Positions 33,603 to 42,355 of a stretch of 64,000 nt of DNA are shown here, in pieces. A model generated the notes under the pieces. That model was not told the DNA's origin. It was given only the letters and a program-made list of their open reading frames with translations, and did not search any database. The stretch is from Paenibacillus phocaeensis (lineage in GTDB: Bacteria; Bacillota; Bacilli; Paenibacillales; Paenibacillaceae). The stretch covers positions 1 to 64,000 of the forward strand of contig NZ_FCOQ01000029.1 in NCBI RefSeq assembly GCF_900021165.1, in the 5' to 3' direction. Positions within the stretch are counted from its first letter, which is position 1, and every line of letters begins with the position of its first letter. The position numbers and the translations under genes were made by a program.

Positions 33603-35367
33603 TTCGTTCCCCCTCCAATGGAATCGATATTGAAACGGCCGTGCCTTCGCCCCAAGTACTCTGTACGGTCAACTTCGCCTCGGGGCCGTAGTACAGCTTC
33701 ATACGGCTCAGTACGTTGCGCAGTCCAAATAAGTCCTTCGCCTGCTCTTCATTCCGCGAATCAGCAGCAACCTTGCGGTGATCCATACGGTCCAGCTCCT
33801 GCTGAATATAGCGAAGCTGTTCTTCCTCGATCCCCGGCCCGTTGTCCTCCACACGGATGAACACCGTCCGTTCCTGTTCAACCCAACTGGAGATGATGAC
33901 GTAACCGCCCGACTCCTTGCCTTCCATTCCATGGATGATTGCATTCTCGACAATGGGTTGAAGCAGCAGCTTAAGCAGCGGAATTTGCCTGCTCCGCTCC
34001 GAGATGCGGTATTCCACGCGGAAATTATCCATGAAGCGAAGCTGCTGGATTCGCAAATAATAATTCAGGTGGACAATGCTCTCTTCGATCGTAAACTCCT
34101 GTCTCCCCTTGTTTAAACTGAGCCGGAAGAAGCTCGAAAGGTTCATCACCATTTCGCTGATTTCCTCCGCATCGTAGTTTTTGGCCATCCAGTAGATCGA
34201 GTCCAACGTGTTGTACAAAAAATGCGGATTAATCTGGGATTGCAAAAACCGGAGCTCGGTTGTTTTCAGCCGCAGCTGCTGTTCATAATGATCTTCAATC
34301 AGATGCTTCTGCACCGTAGCCATTCGATTGAAGGATTGGATCAAGTAGCCGAATTCGTCCTTTCGATTCGACGGAACGTGAGTGCCAAGCTCCCCGCTGC
34401 TTAACCGCCTCATGCCTTTGGCCAATTTCAATACGGGAGAAGCGATTCCGCTGTAGACAACCCAGGAAACGGTGAAGGCAAGAAGAAGGCTTAGCCCGAT
34501 AATGGCAAAGGTAAACAGGCGCAGCTGATCCGTCTCGAGGTACAGCTCGCTTTTCGGCTGGACCAGCGTTAACCGCCAGGTGGAGTACGAGGAATCGATG
34601 GTGACGGTCATCTCCTGATCCGGAAGTTGGGGAGCAGTAAGTCTGCCAACCTCTAGCAGCACTTCCCCCCGTTCATTTGACAGGGAAATCCGGCTGTTGT
34701 CCGATGGCAGCAGCGTCCGGATAATCTTCAAAAGTTTATTCTTACTGAACGATACAACAAGCAGATTGGCTTGGCGATCGCTGTTGTACAAATCCATTGC
34801 CCGCAGCAGCGAGATACTGTCGGTATTCGTTAGCTGCCCAAAGGTCACCTCATTCGTAACCGGATAGTCCGCCTTCACATAGGTGATTCCTGTCCCGTAA
34901 TGGCGAGCGGTCTCCACAAACCATTCCTTCTGCGCATCCCCCGCCAACTGCTTGCCTCCGTAATGAGTGGAGATCAACATGCCCGAGGCCGGATGGTAGA
35001 CGGAGATTTGCGAGATATACCGGTTCACCGAAACCGAGTTCGACAATTGTTCCAAAATATAAGAGAAGGCCAGGATCGATTGCGGCGAGAAATCGCTGCC
35101 GTTCTCATTCAACAGCGCATTCATCGCGGGGTCACCGGCGATCAGCGTCGAGATTTCCTCAACGTTCTGAAAGACCAGGTCCAGGTGGTTCATGGCCGAG
35201 GAAAGGGCCGTTTCGGTCCGCTTTACCGCCTGATCATAGAGGATATCCCGCGATCGCTCCACCGCAAACAGGCTGATCAAAACCAACGGAAGCAAAATAA
35301 GTATAAAATATCCGGTTAATCGGAACTGAATATGGTGCGAAAACCGGTTCAAGATCCATCGAATCAC
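33547..35367 (-). CDS. YesM-like sensor histidine kinase
   Basis: A 606-residue membrane kinase: helix (about 16-36), an extracellular dCache-like sensor (about 40-285), a second helix (about 290-310), a HAMP domain, then a His_kinase domain with the phosphoacceptor in QSQINPHFLYNTLDS (His near 380). The ATPase domain follows, with LQPIVENAIIHG and VEDNGPGIEE. It senses an external sugar or the loaded binding protein. The start is GTG 35367 after GGAGGAG. The response regulator overlaps its 3' end, and the lipoprotein gene ends 30 bases upstream. Confidence 0.93.
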   Translation of the reverse strand: MIRWILNRFSHHIQFRLTGYFILILLPLVLISLFAVERSRDILYDQAVKRTETALSSAMNHLDLVFQNVEEISTLIAGDPAMNALLNENGSDFSPQSILAFSYILEQLSNSVSVNRYISQISVYHPASGMLISTHYGGKQLAGDAQKEWFVETARHYGTGITYVKADYPVTNEVTFGQLTNTDSISLLRAMDLYNSDRQANLLVVSFSKNKLLKIIRTLLPSDNSRISLSNERGEVLLEVGRLTAPQLPDQEMTVTIDSSYSTWRLTLVQPKSELYLETDQLRLFTFAIIGLSLLLAFTVSWVVYSGIASPVLKLAKGMRRLSSGELGTHVPSNRKDEFGYLIQSFNRMATVQKHLIEDHYEQQLRLKTTELRFLQSQINPHFLYNTLDSIYWMAKNYDAEEISEMVMNLSSFFRLSLNKGRQEFTIEESIVHLNYYLRIQQLRFMDNFRVEYRISERSRQIPLLKLLLQPIVENAIIHGMEGKESGGYVIISSWVEQERTVFIRVEDNGPGIEEEQLRYIQQELDRMDHRKVAADSRNEEQAKDLFGLRNVLSRMKLYYGPEAKLTVQSTWGEGTAVSISIPLEGERNESHDRGGRTPSAPGAGL

Positions 35368-35397
35368 CGCACTCCTCCTCCAAGCCGAGCTGCCGCT

Positions 35398-36924
35398 TTA
35401 GTTCCTGCTCTCGTACCAGCGATTGACTTCCTTCGTTATTTCGCTTCCTCCTTCCGCTTTCCACCGCGCAACATATTGGTCGAACGCTTCCAGCGGTTCG
35501 AGACCTAGAACAATTTTTACAAATACGTCCTCCAATTTGCTTAAGTTATTGTTGTATTTCCCCATGGCCGGCGTCGGAATCCCATAATACGCATTGGGCA
35601 TCACATGGCGATGAATCGTCTGGATATTGTTATACAAGTTGAAATCGCCAAGCGAGTCCAGGCGTTGCTTAAATAACGTCTCGTCGGGGACGTCCACTAA
35701 GGACTGGTAAATTCCCCGATACAGACTCTCATCATGCAGGGCGAAATCCGTCACAATCCGATCCCCTTCCCGCCGCCATATTTCATTCTCAAAACCCAGC
35801 TTCAGCGTTTTATAATCACTTGCGATGAAATCCAGCAGCTGAATGACCTCTGCCGCATGCTTAGAATCGGCAGGGATGACATTATAGCCGCGGATCACGT
35901 CGATGCCATATACACCTTGGTCTCCGTTTGGGCCTGTCGGATATTCCAGGGGAATCCAGCGGGCGTTCGGGTCCCGGTTCATATTGGCCGCAATCGGGCC
36001 GCGCGTATCGTACCAGGTTGCCGAGAATAACCCCACCTTCCCGTATTCGATCTTCTCGAACAAGTTCGTCTGTAGATTTAATGGAAATTCACGTTCCAGC
36101 AGCCCTTCCTGGTACAACCGGGCCAAGAAGCCTAACGCTTCCTTGGTTTCCGGAAGGATATTGCTGTAGACCAAATGTCCATCACGTTCAAACCAGGTAT
36201 TCAGTTGCGTTCCGAAGGCGCCGAAGAACGGAGAGGATCGCCCAAGGTTTGCCGTGAACGTCAGACCAATGGTGTCCTGCAGGCCATTGCCGTCCGGGTC
36301 GTCCCGGGTAAAGGCTTGGATGACCTCGTAGTACTCGTCCAACGTTTTCGGCGTCTTAAGCCCCAACCGATCCAGCCAATCCTTTCGCGCATACATCAAC
36401 TCGATACCGGTCACTTCGTTCAAACTGGGCACGGCATAAATCTTGCCGCCATATTTCACTCTGTCCCATACTTCAGGTGGAATTTTCGCTTTCAAATGGG
36501 GGCCGTATTGATCGATGAGATCATCCAGGGGGAACAGCGCCCCTTGCTTGACATAATTGTCAAACCACACGGGTTCGTAGGCGTGCAGGAGATCGGGGAG
36601 ATTCCCCGAGGACATAATCACGTCCAGCTTCTCATCGTATACTTCAGTGGGGGGGGTATTGACCTGAATGTCCAGGCCGGTTTGCTCTTCGATATAATTC
36701 AGGTAACGGTTGTCGTTTTCATCCATTCCTTCGGGAAAAGTCATGCCCAGATTGGAGATGACGATGTTGATCTGAGGACGAGAACGCGGATCTCCAACTG
36801 AACGCGGCTCCTCGGTTTGGCCAGCGAAGCTGCAGCTCGCGACCCCCGTGGCAATCCCTATCAGCAGCAGTGAAGAAGGAAGCCGCCACGCGTTCCTCCG
36901 GAGCAGAATAGATCGTATGCTCAT
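35398..36924 (-). CDS. Second sugar-binding lipoprotein, upstream of the kinase
   Basis: A 508-residue solute-binding protein with lipobox VASC and a mature region like the LplA family (IYAVPSLNEVTGIELMYARKDWLD, LLDFIASDYKTLKLGFENEIW). No permease genes are beside it; instead it is the first gene of a lipoprotein-kinase-regulator unit. Its end, ARWKAEGGSEITKEVNRWY, resembles the end of the lipoprotein at 27226 (AQWRAEGGADMVAAANEWF). It may hand its ligand to the kinase as a signal, or share the permeases further left. AGGAGGG precedes the ATG. Confidence 0.9.
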   Translation of the reverse strand: MSIRSILLRRNAWRLPSSLLLIGIATGVASCSFAGQTEEPRSVGDPRSRPQINIVISNLGMTFPEGMDENDNRYLNYIEEQTGLDIQVNTPPTEVYDEKLDVIMSSGNLPDLLHAYEPVWFDNYVKQGALFPLDDLIDQYGPHLKAKIPPEVWDRVKYGGKIYAVPSLNEVTGIELMYARKDWLDRLGLKTPKTLDEYYEVIQAFTRDDPDGNGLQDTIGLTFTANLGRSSPFFGAFGTQLNTWFERDGHLVYSNILPETKEALGFLARLYQEGLLEREFPLNLQTNLFEKIEYGKVGLFSATWYDTRGPIAANMNRDPNARWIPLEYPTGPNGDQGVYGIDVIRGYNVIPADSKHAAEVIQLLDFIASDYKTLKLGFENEIWRREGDRIVTDFALHDESLYRGIYQSLVDVPDETLFKQRLDSLGDFNLYNNIQTIHRHVMPNAYYGIPTPAMGKYNNNLSKLEDVFVKIVLGLEPLEAFDQYVARWKAEGGSEITKEVNRWYESRN

Positions 36925-37078
36925 TGTGTCCCTCCTACTCCCTTATTCTAGTTTGCAGTTGCCTGTCAGACTCCGCTTACCCCTCTCCTTTAAACCAAAT
37001 TATACATAGCGATTCCGGGGGAGTTTGTCGAAAGCTGAGGGCGACCATCTAGAAAAATAAAATAAGAGGGAGACCATT

Positions 37079-37103
37079 CAAAAATCCTCTTTGCAAGGAG
37101 GAT
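37079..37103 (-). terminator. Terminator of the DinB-like gene
   Basis: ATCCTC (37084-37089) and GAGGAT (37098-37103) form a six-bp stem. On the minus strand it is followed by TTTTT. It lies 36 bases after the stop of the gene at 37139. Confidence 0.65.
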
Positions 37104-37138
37104 CGAGGTAGATACTCATGCGTAAATTCATATAAAGC

Positions 37139-37618
37139 TTATTCAGCAAATAATCCCCTGCCGATTAAATTGGCCGTCACCGGCTTCTTGCCCATTTCTC
37201 GAGACCATACGGATAATTGACCGATATGGTGGATCTCGTGGGCGATCACATGCCGCATCACTTCGCCGTAGGTGTGGGCTTCCCGTTCTCCGTCATCCGT
37301 AATATCGATCATTACGCAATCTTCCAAGCTATCCTTCCAATCATAAATAAATGGAGCAAGTTCCTCATGACAGCGGTCGGAAAAAGCTTTGACCTGAGAT
37401 AAGCTGGCCACTTCCTCGAAAGAAGGGATATGGACGGTTTTTCCTTGTATCCCTCCAACGATCCAGCCATACTCAACCGCCACAATGTGATACAGCGTAG
37501 GGAGGATGCAGCCAAGGCCCCCTGTGCGCTTCTTCATCAATTCGTCCTCGCTTACCGATTCGCACCAGTCGAACCAATCCCTGCGGACCTGCCAGTTATA
37601 CTCGAATAATTTCAGCAT
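37139..37618 (-). CDS. DinB-family metal-binding protein
   Basis: A 159-residue four-helix-bundle protein. The three metal-ligand histidines are visible: one in LYHIVAVE and two in IAHEIHHIGQLS. DinB/YfiT proteins are often thiol-dependent S-transferases or stress-induced proteins, and their partners are usually unknown. ATG 37618 has AAGGAGG seven bases upstream; the longer reading to 37690 lacks this. Monocistronic. Confidence 0.85.
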   Translation of the reverse strand: MLKLFEYNWQVRRDWFDWCESVSEDELMKKRTGGLGCILPTLYHIVAVEYGWIVGGIQGKTVHIPSFEEVASLSQVKAFSDRCHEELAPFIYDWKDSLEDCVMIDITDDGEREAHTYGEVMRHVIAHEIHHIGQLSVWSREMGKKPVTANLIGRGLFAE

Positions 37619-37671
37619 CTCGGAACCTCCTTCATAAGCGATGATCACATTCTTTGTCCCACTACCAAATC

Positions 37672-38079
37672 TTAGTATAGTTTTTTGCACAAAATCACTT
37701 CAAGCGGAGCCTGCTCCTGCAACAAACACCCGACATCCACATACCCTAGCCTCCGGTAGAAATGCTGCGCGTCCTCATTGGATTGGGTCGAGGTCATTAC
37801 CGTCTGAAATCCCTGCTCTTTCATTTGCTCCTCCCAGTGCAAGACGGCCTGTTTGCCGAAGCCCCGCCCCCGATAAGGATCGTCAATCCAGATCAGGTTC
37901 ATAAACGGCGTGTTATCCCAAAAATAACCGAACCTCATCCAGCCGATCTCTTGGTCGGCTTCCCGAAGGATGTAAATCTCTTTCGCCATGACTTTAACCG
38001 GAATCAGCGGCTGGGCGATATGTTTGTCCCTTTCGGCGATGTAACGGATGTCTGTTTCGGTTGCGAAATCGATGTTCAT
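37672..38079 (-). CDS. GNAT acetyltransferase
   Basis: A 135-residue GNAT enzyme, close to the minimum for the fold. It has DDPYRGRGFGKQAVLHWEEQM, the acetyl-CoA loop, then STQSNEDAQHFYRRLGY. ATG 38079 follows GGGGGG; a longer version starting at 38142 is possible but has no ribosome site. Substrate unknown. Confidence 0.83.
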   Translation of the reverse strand: MNIDFATETDIRYIAERDKHIAQPLIPVKVMAKEIYILREADQEIGWMRFGYFWDNTPFMNLIWIDDPYRGRGFGKQAVLHWEEQMKEQGFQTVMTSTQSNEDAQHFYRRLGYVDVGCLLQEQAPLEVILCKKLY

Positions 38080-38134
38080 TTTAGCCCCCCTGTCAGATAG
38101 AACGCGGGTCATCCCCGGATCATTCCCCATTGGG

Positions 38135-38575
38135 TTATTCAATCTCCTTAATAAACGCTACGATTCTTCCGGCTTCCTTAAATCCGATCTTCTGGTGGAA
38201 CGCTTGGCTTACCTGGTTGTACCAACCTGTATCCGATCCCAACTCTTTACATCCCTTAGACTTCGCCCACACTTCCCCCGCCTCTACCAGTTTCCTGGAG
38301 ACGCCTTGGTTTCTATGATTCTCGTCAACGTAGATTCCTTCCACATACCCGACGGGACTTGAGCTGGAGCCTTCAACATAATCAAAACGAAGGGACATAT
38401 GCAAGAAACCGATATAGCGATCATCCATGGCAGCCAGATAGACCTTGTCTTTCTCGGATGTGAGCAATTCTTCGAACTCACTCCGCAGCTCCGCCCATTC
38501 ATGTTCCGGCCAAAGCTTCAACGCGAAATGGGTTACGGCATCTAAATTGGTTTGATTGGCTTGCTCAATCCTCAT
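38135..38575 (-). CDS. aac(6'): AAC(6')-type aminoglycoside acetyltransferase
   Basis: A 146-residue GNAT enzyme. The stretch LRFDYVEGSSSSPVGYVEG-IYV, then RNQGVSRKLVEAGEVWAKSKGC, SDTGW and FHQKIGFKEAGRIV, matches the AAC(6')-Ig/Ih layout (YVNGTQTSPV, EGIFV, GIATGLV, WAK, SD, HQALGFHET). Those enzymes acetylate the 6' amine of kanamycin- or tobramycin-like aminoglycosides and so block ribosome binding. This one is probably chromosomal and intrinsic. Activity is not proven; some relatives act on other amines. GGGGGG is near the ATG. Confidence 0.78.
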   Translation of the reverse strand: MRIEQANQTNLDAVTHFALKLWPEHEWAELRSEFEELLTSEKDKVYLAAMDDRYIGFLHMSLRFDYVEGSSSSPVGYVEGIYVDENHRNQGVSRKLVEAGEVWAKSKGCKELGSDTGWYNQVSQAFHQKIGFKEAGRIVAFIKEIE

Positions 38576-38646
38576 TTAAATTCCCCCCGTTAAGATGTGG
38601 ACGAGATCCCGCAGCCGTGGACCGGGCCCCAGCCAAGTCAAACGGT

Positions 38647-39189
38647 TCATTTCCACAGACGCCTGATTTCCCGGCGTTTATCGCCGAAGCAACTAAGCTC
38701 ATACACATCTGGATTCGAAAGACGGCTCCACGCCTCGAACCCAAATGAATCATCCTCATATTTCAAAATCAGGGACATCAGATTTCCGTGTGTCACCACA
38801 ACGAGATTCTCCCCCGGCTGCTCCATAAGGTCTTCGATCGCGGCGACTCCGCGGATCATTGCCTCGCGGGAGGATTCTCCTCCTGGCAGCTTGAGATCGA
38901 GGTCATCAAATGATCTCCTTAAGTGATCCATCCAGTCGGGCAAATCAGCGGAAGATAAAACCCGCTCACAGAGTCGATCATCCATTTGGATGGGTAAACC
39001 TGCTCGCTCGGCCAGCGGACGAATCGTAGCGATTGCCCTTCGGTAAGGGCTGGCGACAATTCGATCGATAGATCGGTCACCGAACAAATCGGCCAAATGC
39101 CTCGCTTGAAGATGCCCCTCTTCCGTAAGTTCAGCCGTGGGCTCCTGGCCCCGTGCCTTACCATGCCGTATGAGGTAAATACGCTTCAT
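38647..39189 (-). CDS. Histidine phosphatase (phosphoglycerate-mutase-like)
   Basis: A 180-residue enzyme. The catalytic RHG motif is in LIRHGKARG, Arg in SPYRRAIATIRP, Glu in LCERVL and the second His in VVVTHGNLM. This set identifies the branch-1 histidine phosphatases (CobC/GpmB-like). It would remove phosphate from a small metabolite in the cytosol. AGGGGGAG precedes the ATG. It is 13 bases downstream of the NTF2-like gene, so they may be cotranscribed. Confidence 0.9.
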   Translation of the reverse strand: MKRIYLIRHGKARGQEPTAELTEEGHLQARHLADLFGDRSIDRIVASPYRRAIATIRPLAERAGLPIQMDDRLCERVLSSADLPDWMDHLRRSFDDLDLKLPGGESSREAMIRGVAAIEDLMEQPGENLVVVTHGNLMSLILKYEDDSFGFEAWSRLSNPDVYELSCFGDKRREIRRLWK

Positions 39190-39202
39190 GATCTCCCCCT
39201 GC

Positions 39203-39586
39203 TTAGGAGTAAGGATGGAATTTATCCCTCTTCATCTCGTATTCGTTCAGTTCTACAATACGACCGTCTCGGAAATATACAATACTAGCCCCGTCCCATT
39301 CATATTCGATCCCTTCAAACACACATTTGAAGGTCCATTCTACAAAGGCGACCCGCGTCTCGGAATCAAATCCGATCCGGTGAATGTTCCAATAGTCTAC
39401 CTTGTTTCCGTTTTCATTCCATTCCGTAAACCATCGGTCCAGTTCGTGTTTTCCTTGAATAACAGCCCCCGTGCATTCTCTAACCATCGCCTCTTCATGG
39501 ACGGTGCGCGCAAACTTCTCGTAGTTTTGCTCCACCCAGGACTCAAAATATAACGTGATCAATTCAACGGCTTGATTCTTGTTCAT
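39203..39586 (-). CDS. NTF2-like (SnoaL) protein
   Basis: A 127-residue protein with the cone-shaped NTF2 fold. It opens with helical LITLYFESWVEQNYEKFAR, then a beta-rich part with WNIHRIGFDSETRVAFVEWTFKC and YEWDGASIVYFRDGRIVELNEYE. The family includes isomerases, cyclases and ligand-binding proteins, and no catalytic signature is decisive. AAGGAGG precedes the ATG. It is the first gene of a likely pair with the histidine phosphatase. Confidence 0.8.
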   Translation of the reverse strand: MNKNQAVELITLYFESWVEQNYEKFARTVHEEAMVRECTGAVIQGKHELDRWFTEWNENGNKVDYWNIHRIGFDSETRVAFVEWTFKCVFEGIEYEWDGASIVYFRDGRIVELNEYEMKRDKFHPYS

Positions 39587-39732
39587 GGAAATCTTCCTCC
39601 TTACGGCCTTGGCCGAGTCATTGAAACTCTATTCACATATAAACAATCGAGAATCCTCGTCGCCTTCAAGTTCAATTCCTCCACCAATTATACCATGACC
39701 TTCCATCATTGAAAAGAACATTTGTTCGCTAT

Positions 39733-40228
39733 TTATCCCCCTATATCGCAAGACAGTAAATCGTACTGACCATTAAGCAGGGATAAACAAAAGCCAAATC
39801 CAAACATTTCTGTTCTTTTTAATTGGATATCCATGTGATGAATTCCCGAAGATAACGATACCGACAATTCATTACTGAAAGAGACGTATCCGAATTTTCG
39901 AGATAGTCTTGCCTCCGATACCGACGCGGGGAGAAATCGATGTAAATTGAAGTTCCCGTTCTCTTCGCAGGCCACACGACCGTAATCATGAAGGAACCAT
40001 TCCGTTATTCAACGGGTCGGCAATTCGAAACGCCAAGCCGCAATAGCTCGTTTCATCCGAACCGACATAGACGTCAATGCTTCCCTCAGAAATAGACAAA
40101 TGCGGGAGGATGGCCAATCCATTCAGGCACAGACTTTCTACTCCCCGCCAGTTCTTAACGGAGGCCTCAGCCTGATCCTGTAAAATGAACTCACTCCCTT
40201 TTGTTACATCAACTTGGAAATCACTCAT
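39733..40228 (-). pseudogene. Frameshifted gene for an unknown protein
   Basis: Two adjacent frames make one plausible protein. The first (ATG 40228, AAGGAG upstream, MSDFQVDVTKGSEF) ends at a TGA at 39986. The second continues one base later as HDYGRVACEENGNFNL and ends at 39733. Skipping a single T near 39990 would join them. The first part has SIDVYVGSDETSYCGLAFRIAD, a beta-sandwich-like pattern I recall from LamG-type or related domains. I do not recognise the whole protein. It is either a real frameshift mutation or a sequencing error. Confidence 0.6.
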
Positions 40229-40358
40229 TACTAGCAGCTCCTTCAAAATCGTATTCGTTCGGTATGTACGATTGGCTGGCATTACTTACATACGAAGCGC
40301 CCTAACCAGAGATAGCTCTTATCTTAGGCTGGGCGCTTGTTGTCACTATATTTTATAG

Positions 40359-40715
40359 TTAAAGGATGATCATCTTGTTAATCCATTCACCGGCACTAAC
40401 GATCCCCTTGGTTAATGGAAGATACACTTCGCTCAAGATAACCGAGGCGACCAACATTAGAAGTAGAATTCTTGGATATTTCTTCCGTATACAACGAACC
40501 GTTTGATATAAACACAGCACTAATAAAGGAATCGTGATCAGGGATGTAATATGCCAACCCAACCGCCCTTCCTTCGCCCAGCTCCCCACTCCAATGAAAT
40601 CCAAGAAGCTGTCCAGCAAGGAGTATCCGTACAAATGGTTGCTTCCCAATATCAACAACACAAAAAATGCCGTCATCCATAGCCAGCCATAATTTTCCCG
40701 ATGACCCTGCTTCAA
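40359..40715 (-). CDS. Small membrane protein of unknown function
   Basis: A 118-residue protein with three predicted membrane helices (about residues 10-30, 54-72 and 80-98). It starts at a TTG with GGAAGG upstream. I do not recognise a family. A different frame over the same bases is open but is not hydrophobic in a membrane pattern, and this one looks the more likely product. It is separated from the MerR gene by its terminator. Confidence 0.5.
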   Translation of the reverse strand: MKQGHRENYGWLWMTAFFVLLILGSNHLYGYSLLDSFLDFIGVGSWAKEGRLGWHITSLITIPLLVLCLYQTVRCIRKKYPRILLLMLVASVILSEVYLPLTKGIVSAGEWINKMIIL

Positions 40716-40824
40716 AATCCAACACCTTCCGTCATCTTATTAGTCCCCTGGAACGAAGAATCAGAACGAACGATCCCATCCCATTCGTCCGACGCTCACA
40801 TTCCTACTTCCCTTAGTATATATT

Positions 40825-40853
40825 AAAAAAGAACCCCTGCCAAAAGCAGAGGT
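40825..40853 (-). terminator. Terminator after the MerR-type gene
   Basis: ACCCCTGC (40833-40840) pairs with GCAGAGGT (40846-40853) with one mismatch. On the minus strand it is followed by TTTTTT. It lies just past the stop at 40872. Confidence 0.75.
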
Positions 40854-40871
40854 CTATTCCTGACGAGTCAA

Positions 40872-41132
40872 TTATTCCACCATCAGCTTCGCTTTGATCT
40901 CCGGGACCGACATCCCTTCGGAACGCAGTTGTTTGATCCGCGAGATTCGTTCCACCGTCTCTTCCCGCCGGTACCGACGCGTCAGATTCTCCTCAGCTTG
41001 CTCGAACGGCAACATGCCTTCCTCCGTGTAGAACTTCAAGGTGCTATATCGGGTAGCCGTCAACCTCGCCAGTTCGCCGATCGTGACGAACTCCGAAGCT
41101 TGAATGGCTTCCATGGATCGTTGTCTGGACAT
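40872..41132 (-). CDS. Short MerR-family regulator
   Basis: An 86-residue DNA-binding protein made of the MerR winged helix only: VTIGELARLTATRYSTLKFYTEEGML with the first helix-turn-helix, then YRREETVERISRIKQLRSEGMSVPEIKAKL. It has no effector-binding domain or dimer coil, so it probably works with a partner or as a simple repressor. AAAGGAG precedes the ATG, beginning at the stop codon of the gene upstream, so both are translated from one message. Confidence 0.85.
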   Translation of the reverse strand: MSRQRSMEAIQASEFVTIGELARLTATRYSTLKFYTEEGMLPFEQAEENLTRRYRREETVERISRIKQLRSEGMSVPEIKAKLMVE

Positions 41133-41146
41133 GGGGCAGGACTCCT

Positions 41147-42154
41147 TTAGATCGGGCGTTTCGGAAGCAGCCGCACCCCTTGGATCGGCACTCGCACCGT
41201 CACGAAATGCGGAACCGCTTCATAAACCAGATTGTCGATTTTGATCATGGGGATCTCCCCGTCCTTCAGGACGGTAAATACATGGCCCTGCACTTCAAGC
41301 CGCTCTTTGACGGCCTCCAGCCGTTGCTTGGAGTTGGAGAACCACGCCTCCGTCTCGATAAATACCGCCTGCGATCGGTCCAGCAAAGGAAACAAGAACA
41401 GCATGCCGGTGCCGACCGTAGTGCGGACGAACGATTTTTTCATGCGTAGTGCATTCTTCACCCCGAATTCCCATCCCCGGTAGATTCGTATTGGAAAGAT
41501 CGTATGGGCCAACGGATCGCTTAGGTCCAGCTCGTTCATTCTTGTCGCCACAAGGTCCAGTTCATTCCGCGAAAAGAGGTCCGGCAAGCAGCCGCTTTCC
41601 CGCAGCAGCCACAAGAGGCAAACCGCATCGTCGCTGATCGGCCCCTCCTCCAGGATTTCCGCCCGGAACCCCTCCGTAATCCTCGTATATTCTTGGATCG
41701 GGCAGCGGTACTCTTTGATCGTGACGCCCGCCGACTCGTAATACATATCGCACCCGAGCAAATTCGGGATCTCTTCCATCATTCCCAGATCTGAAAGGGA
41801 CTTCGCCATGACGAGTTCGAAACGGTCCATTGTCCGTTTGGGCAGCGAGGAGGCCTGCTTTAACCACCACGGCAGCTGAAGTTGACGGCCACGCACTTTC
41901 GACCCGACCGGCTTCAAGATCGCTTCCCGGTAAGCCAAATCCCCGCTCGATGCATTCCTCCCCGGAACCGGTGCATTCTCGATCTTGCCATTCGCAGCGG
42001 TTAACCCTCCTTCCAGGTTTACCTCCAGAATGACCGCCGCCGCCATCACGCGGAGCGAGATTTTCTTCACGGTCGTCATCATGTTGCTTCGCTGCGCATT
42101 CAGCGCGATCATCGAGAACCGCTGGGCCAAGGTAAGCTCCTTCAATTCTGCCAT
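41147..42154 (-). CDS. Unknown protein, resembles GPP34-like proteins
   Basis: A 335-residue, mainly helical soluble protein. The opening LTLAQRFSMIALNAQRS and AAAVILEVNLEGGL vaguely resemble GOLPH3/GPP34 proteins, in which helices bind phosphoinositides or are of unknown role in bacteria. LPWWLKQASSLPKRTMDRFE is an unusual central motif. The start is ATG 42154 with AGGGGAG upstream. It is 14 bases from the MerR gene, which may control it. The similarity is weak, so the family is only a suggestion. Confidence 0.45.
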   Translation of the reverse strand: MAELKELTLAQRFSMIALNAQRSNMMTTVKKISLRVMAAAVILEVNLEGGLTAANGKIENAPVPGRNASSGDLAYREAILKPVGSKVRGRQLQLPWWLKQASSLPKRTMDRFELVMAKSLSDLGMMEEIPNLLGCDMYYESAGVTIKEYRCPIQEYTRITEGFRAEILEEGPISDDAVCLLWLLRESGCLPDLFSRNELDLVATRMNELDLSDPLAHTIFPIRIYRGWEFGVKNALRMKKSFVRTTVGTGMLFLFPLLDRSQAVFIETEAWFSNSKQRLEAVKERLEVQGHVFTVLKDGEIPMIKIDNLVYEAVPHFVTVRVPIQGVRLLPKRPI

Positions 42155-42243
42155 CGCCAAACTCCCCTATCGTTCTGGAATCGAGTGACCTCCACCAACC
42201 AGAATGTCACTCCCGAACTTCCTGCTTCCAACTTTACGCTAAT

Positions 42244-42285
42244 CACTTATCACTTATTACTTACTACTTACGACTTACTATTTAC
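42244..42285. repeat. Six tandem heptamers (NACTTAY)
   Basis: Six units of exactly seven bases: CACTTAT, CACTTAT, TACTTAC, TACTTAC, GACTTAC, TATTTAC. It lies in the 200-base gap between helD and the GPP34-like gene, about 90 bases upstream of the latter's start. Slippage here could change promoter spacing. Confidence 0.75.
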
Positions 42286-42355
42286 AACATATTCCTTTTG
42301 GAACGTTTTGTCAATTGGGAAATCGCGTATTTTCGAATGGCCTTACTTCCCTTGC

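Noticed and set aside
36925..37010. Promoter ahead of the second lipoprotein (TATAAT read on the minus strand)
   Set aside because: A good -10 is present, but no -35 at a proper distance, so I could not define a promoter.
40296..40344. Large hairpin with arms AAGCGCCC / GGGCGCTT
   Set aside because: Upstream of the frameshifted gene, no T-run; may be a leader structure but could not be tied to a role.
40396..40725. A 109-codon frame overlapping the small membrane protein
   Set aside because: The other frame has three clear membrane helices; this one has no recognisable pattern.
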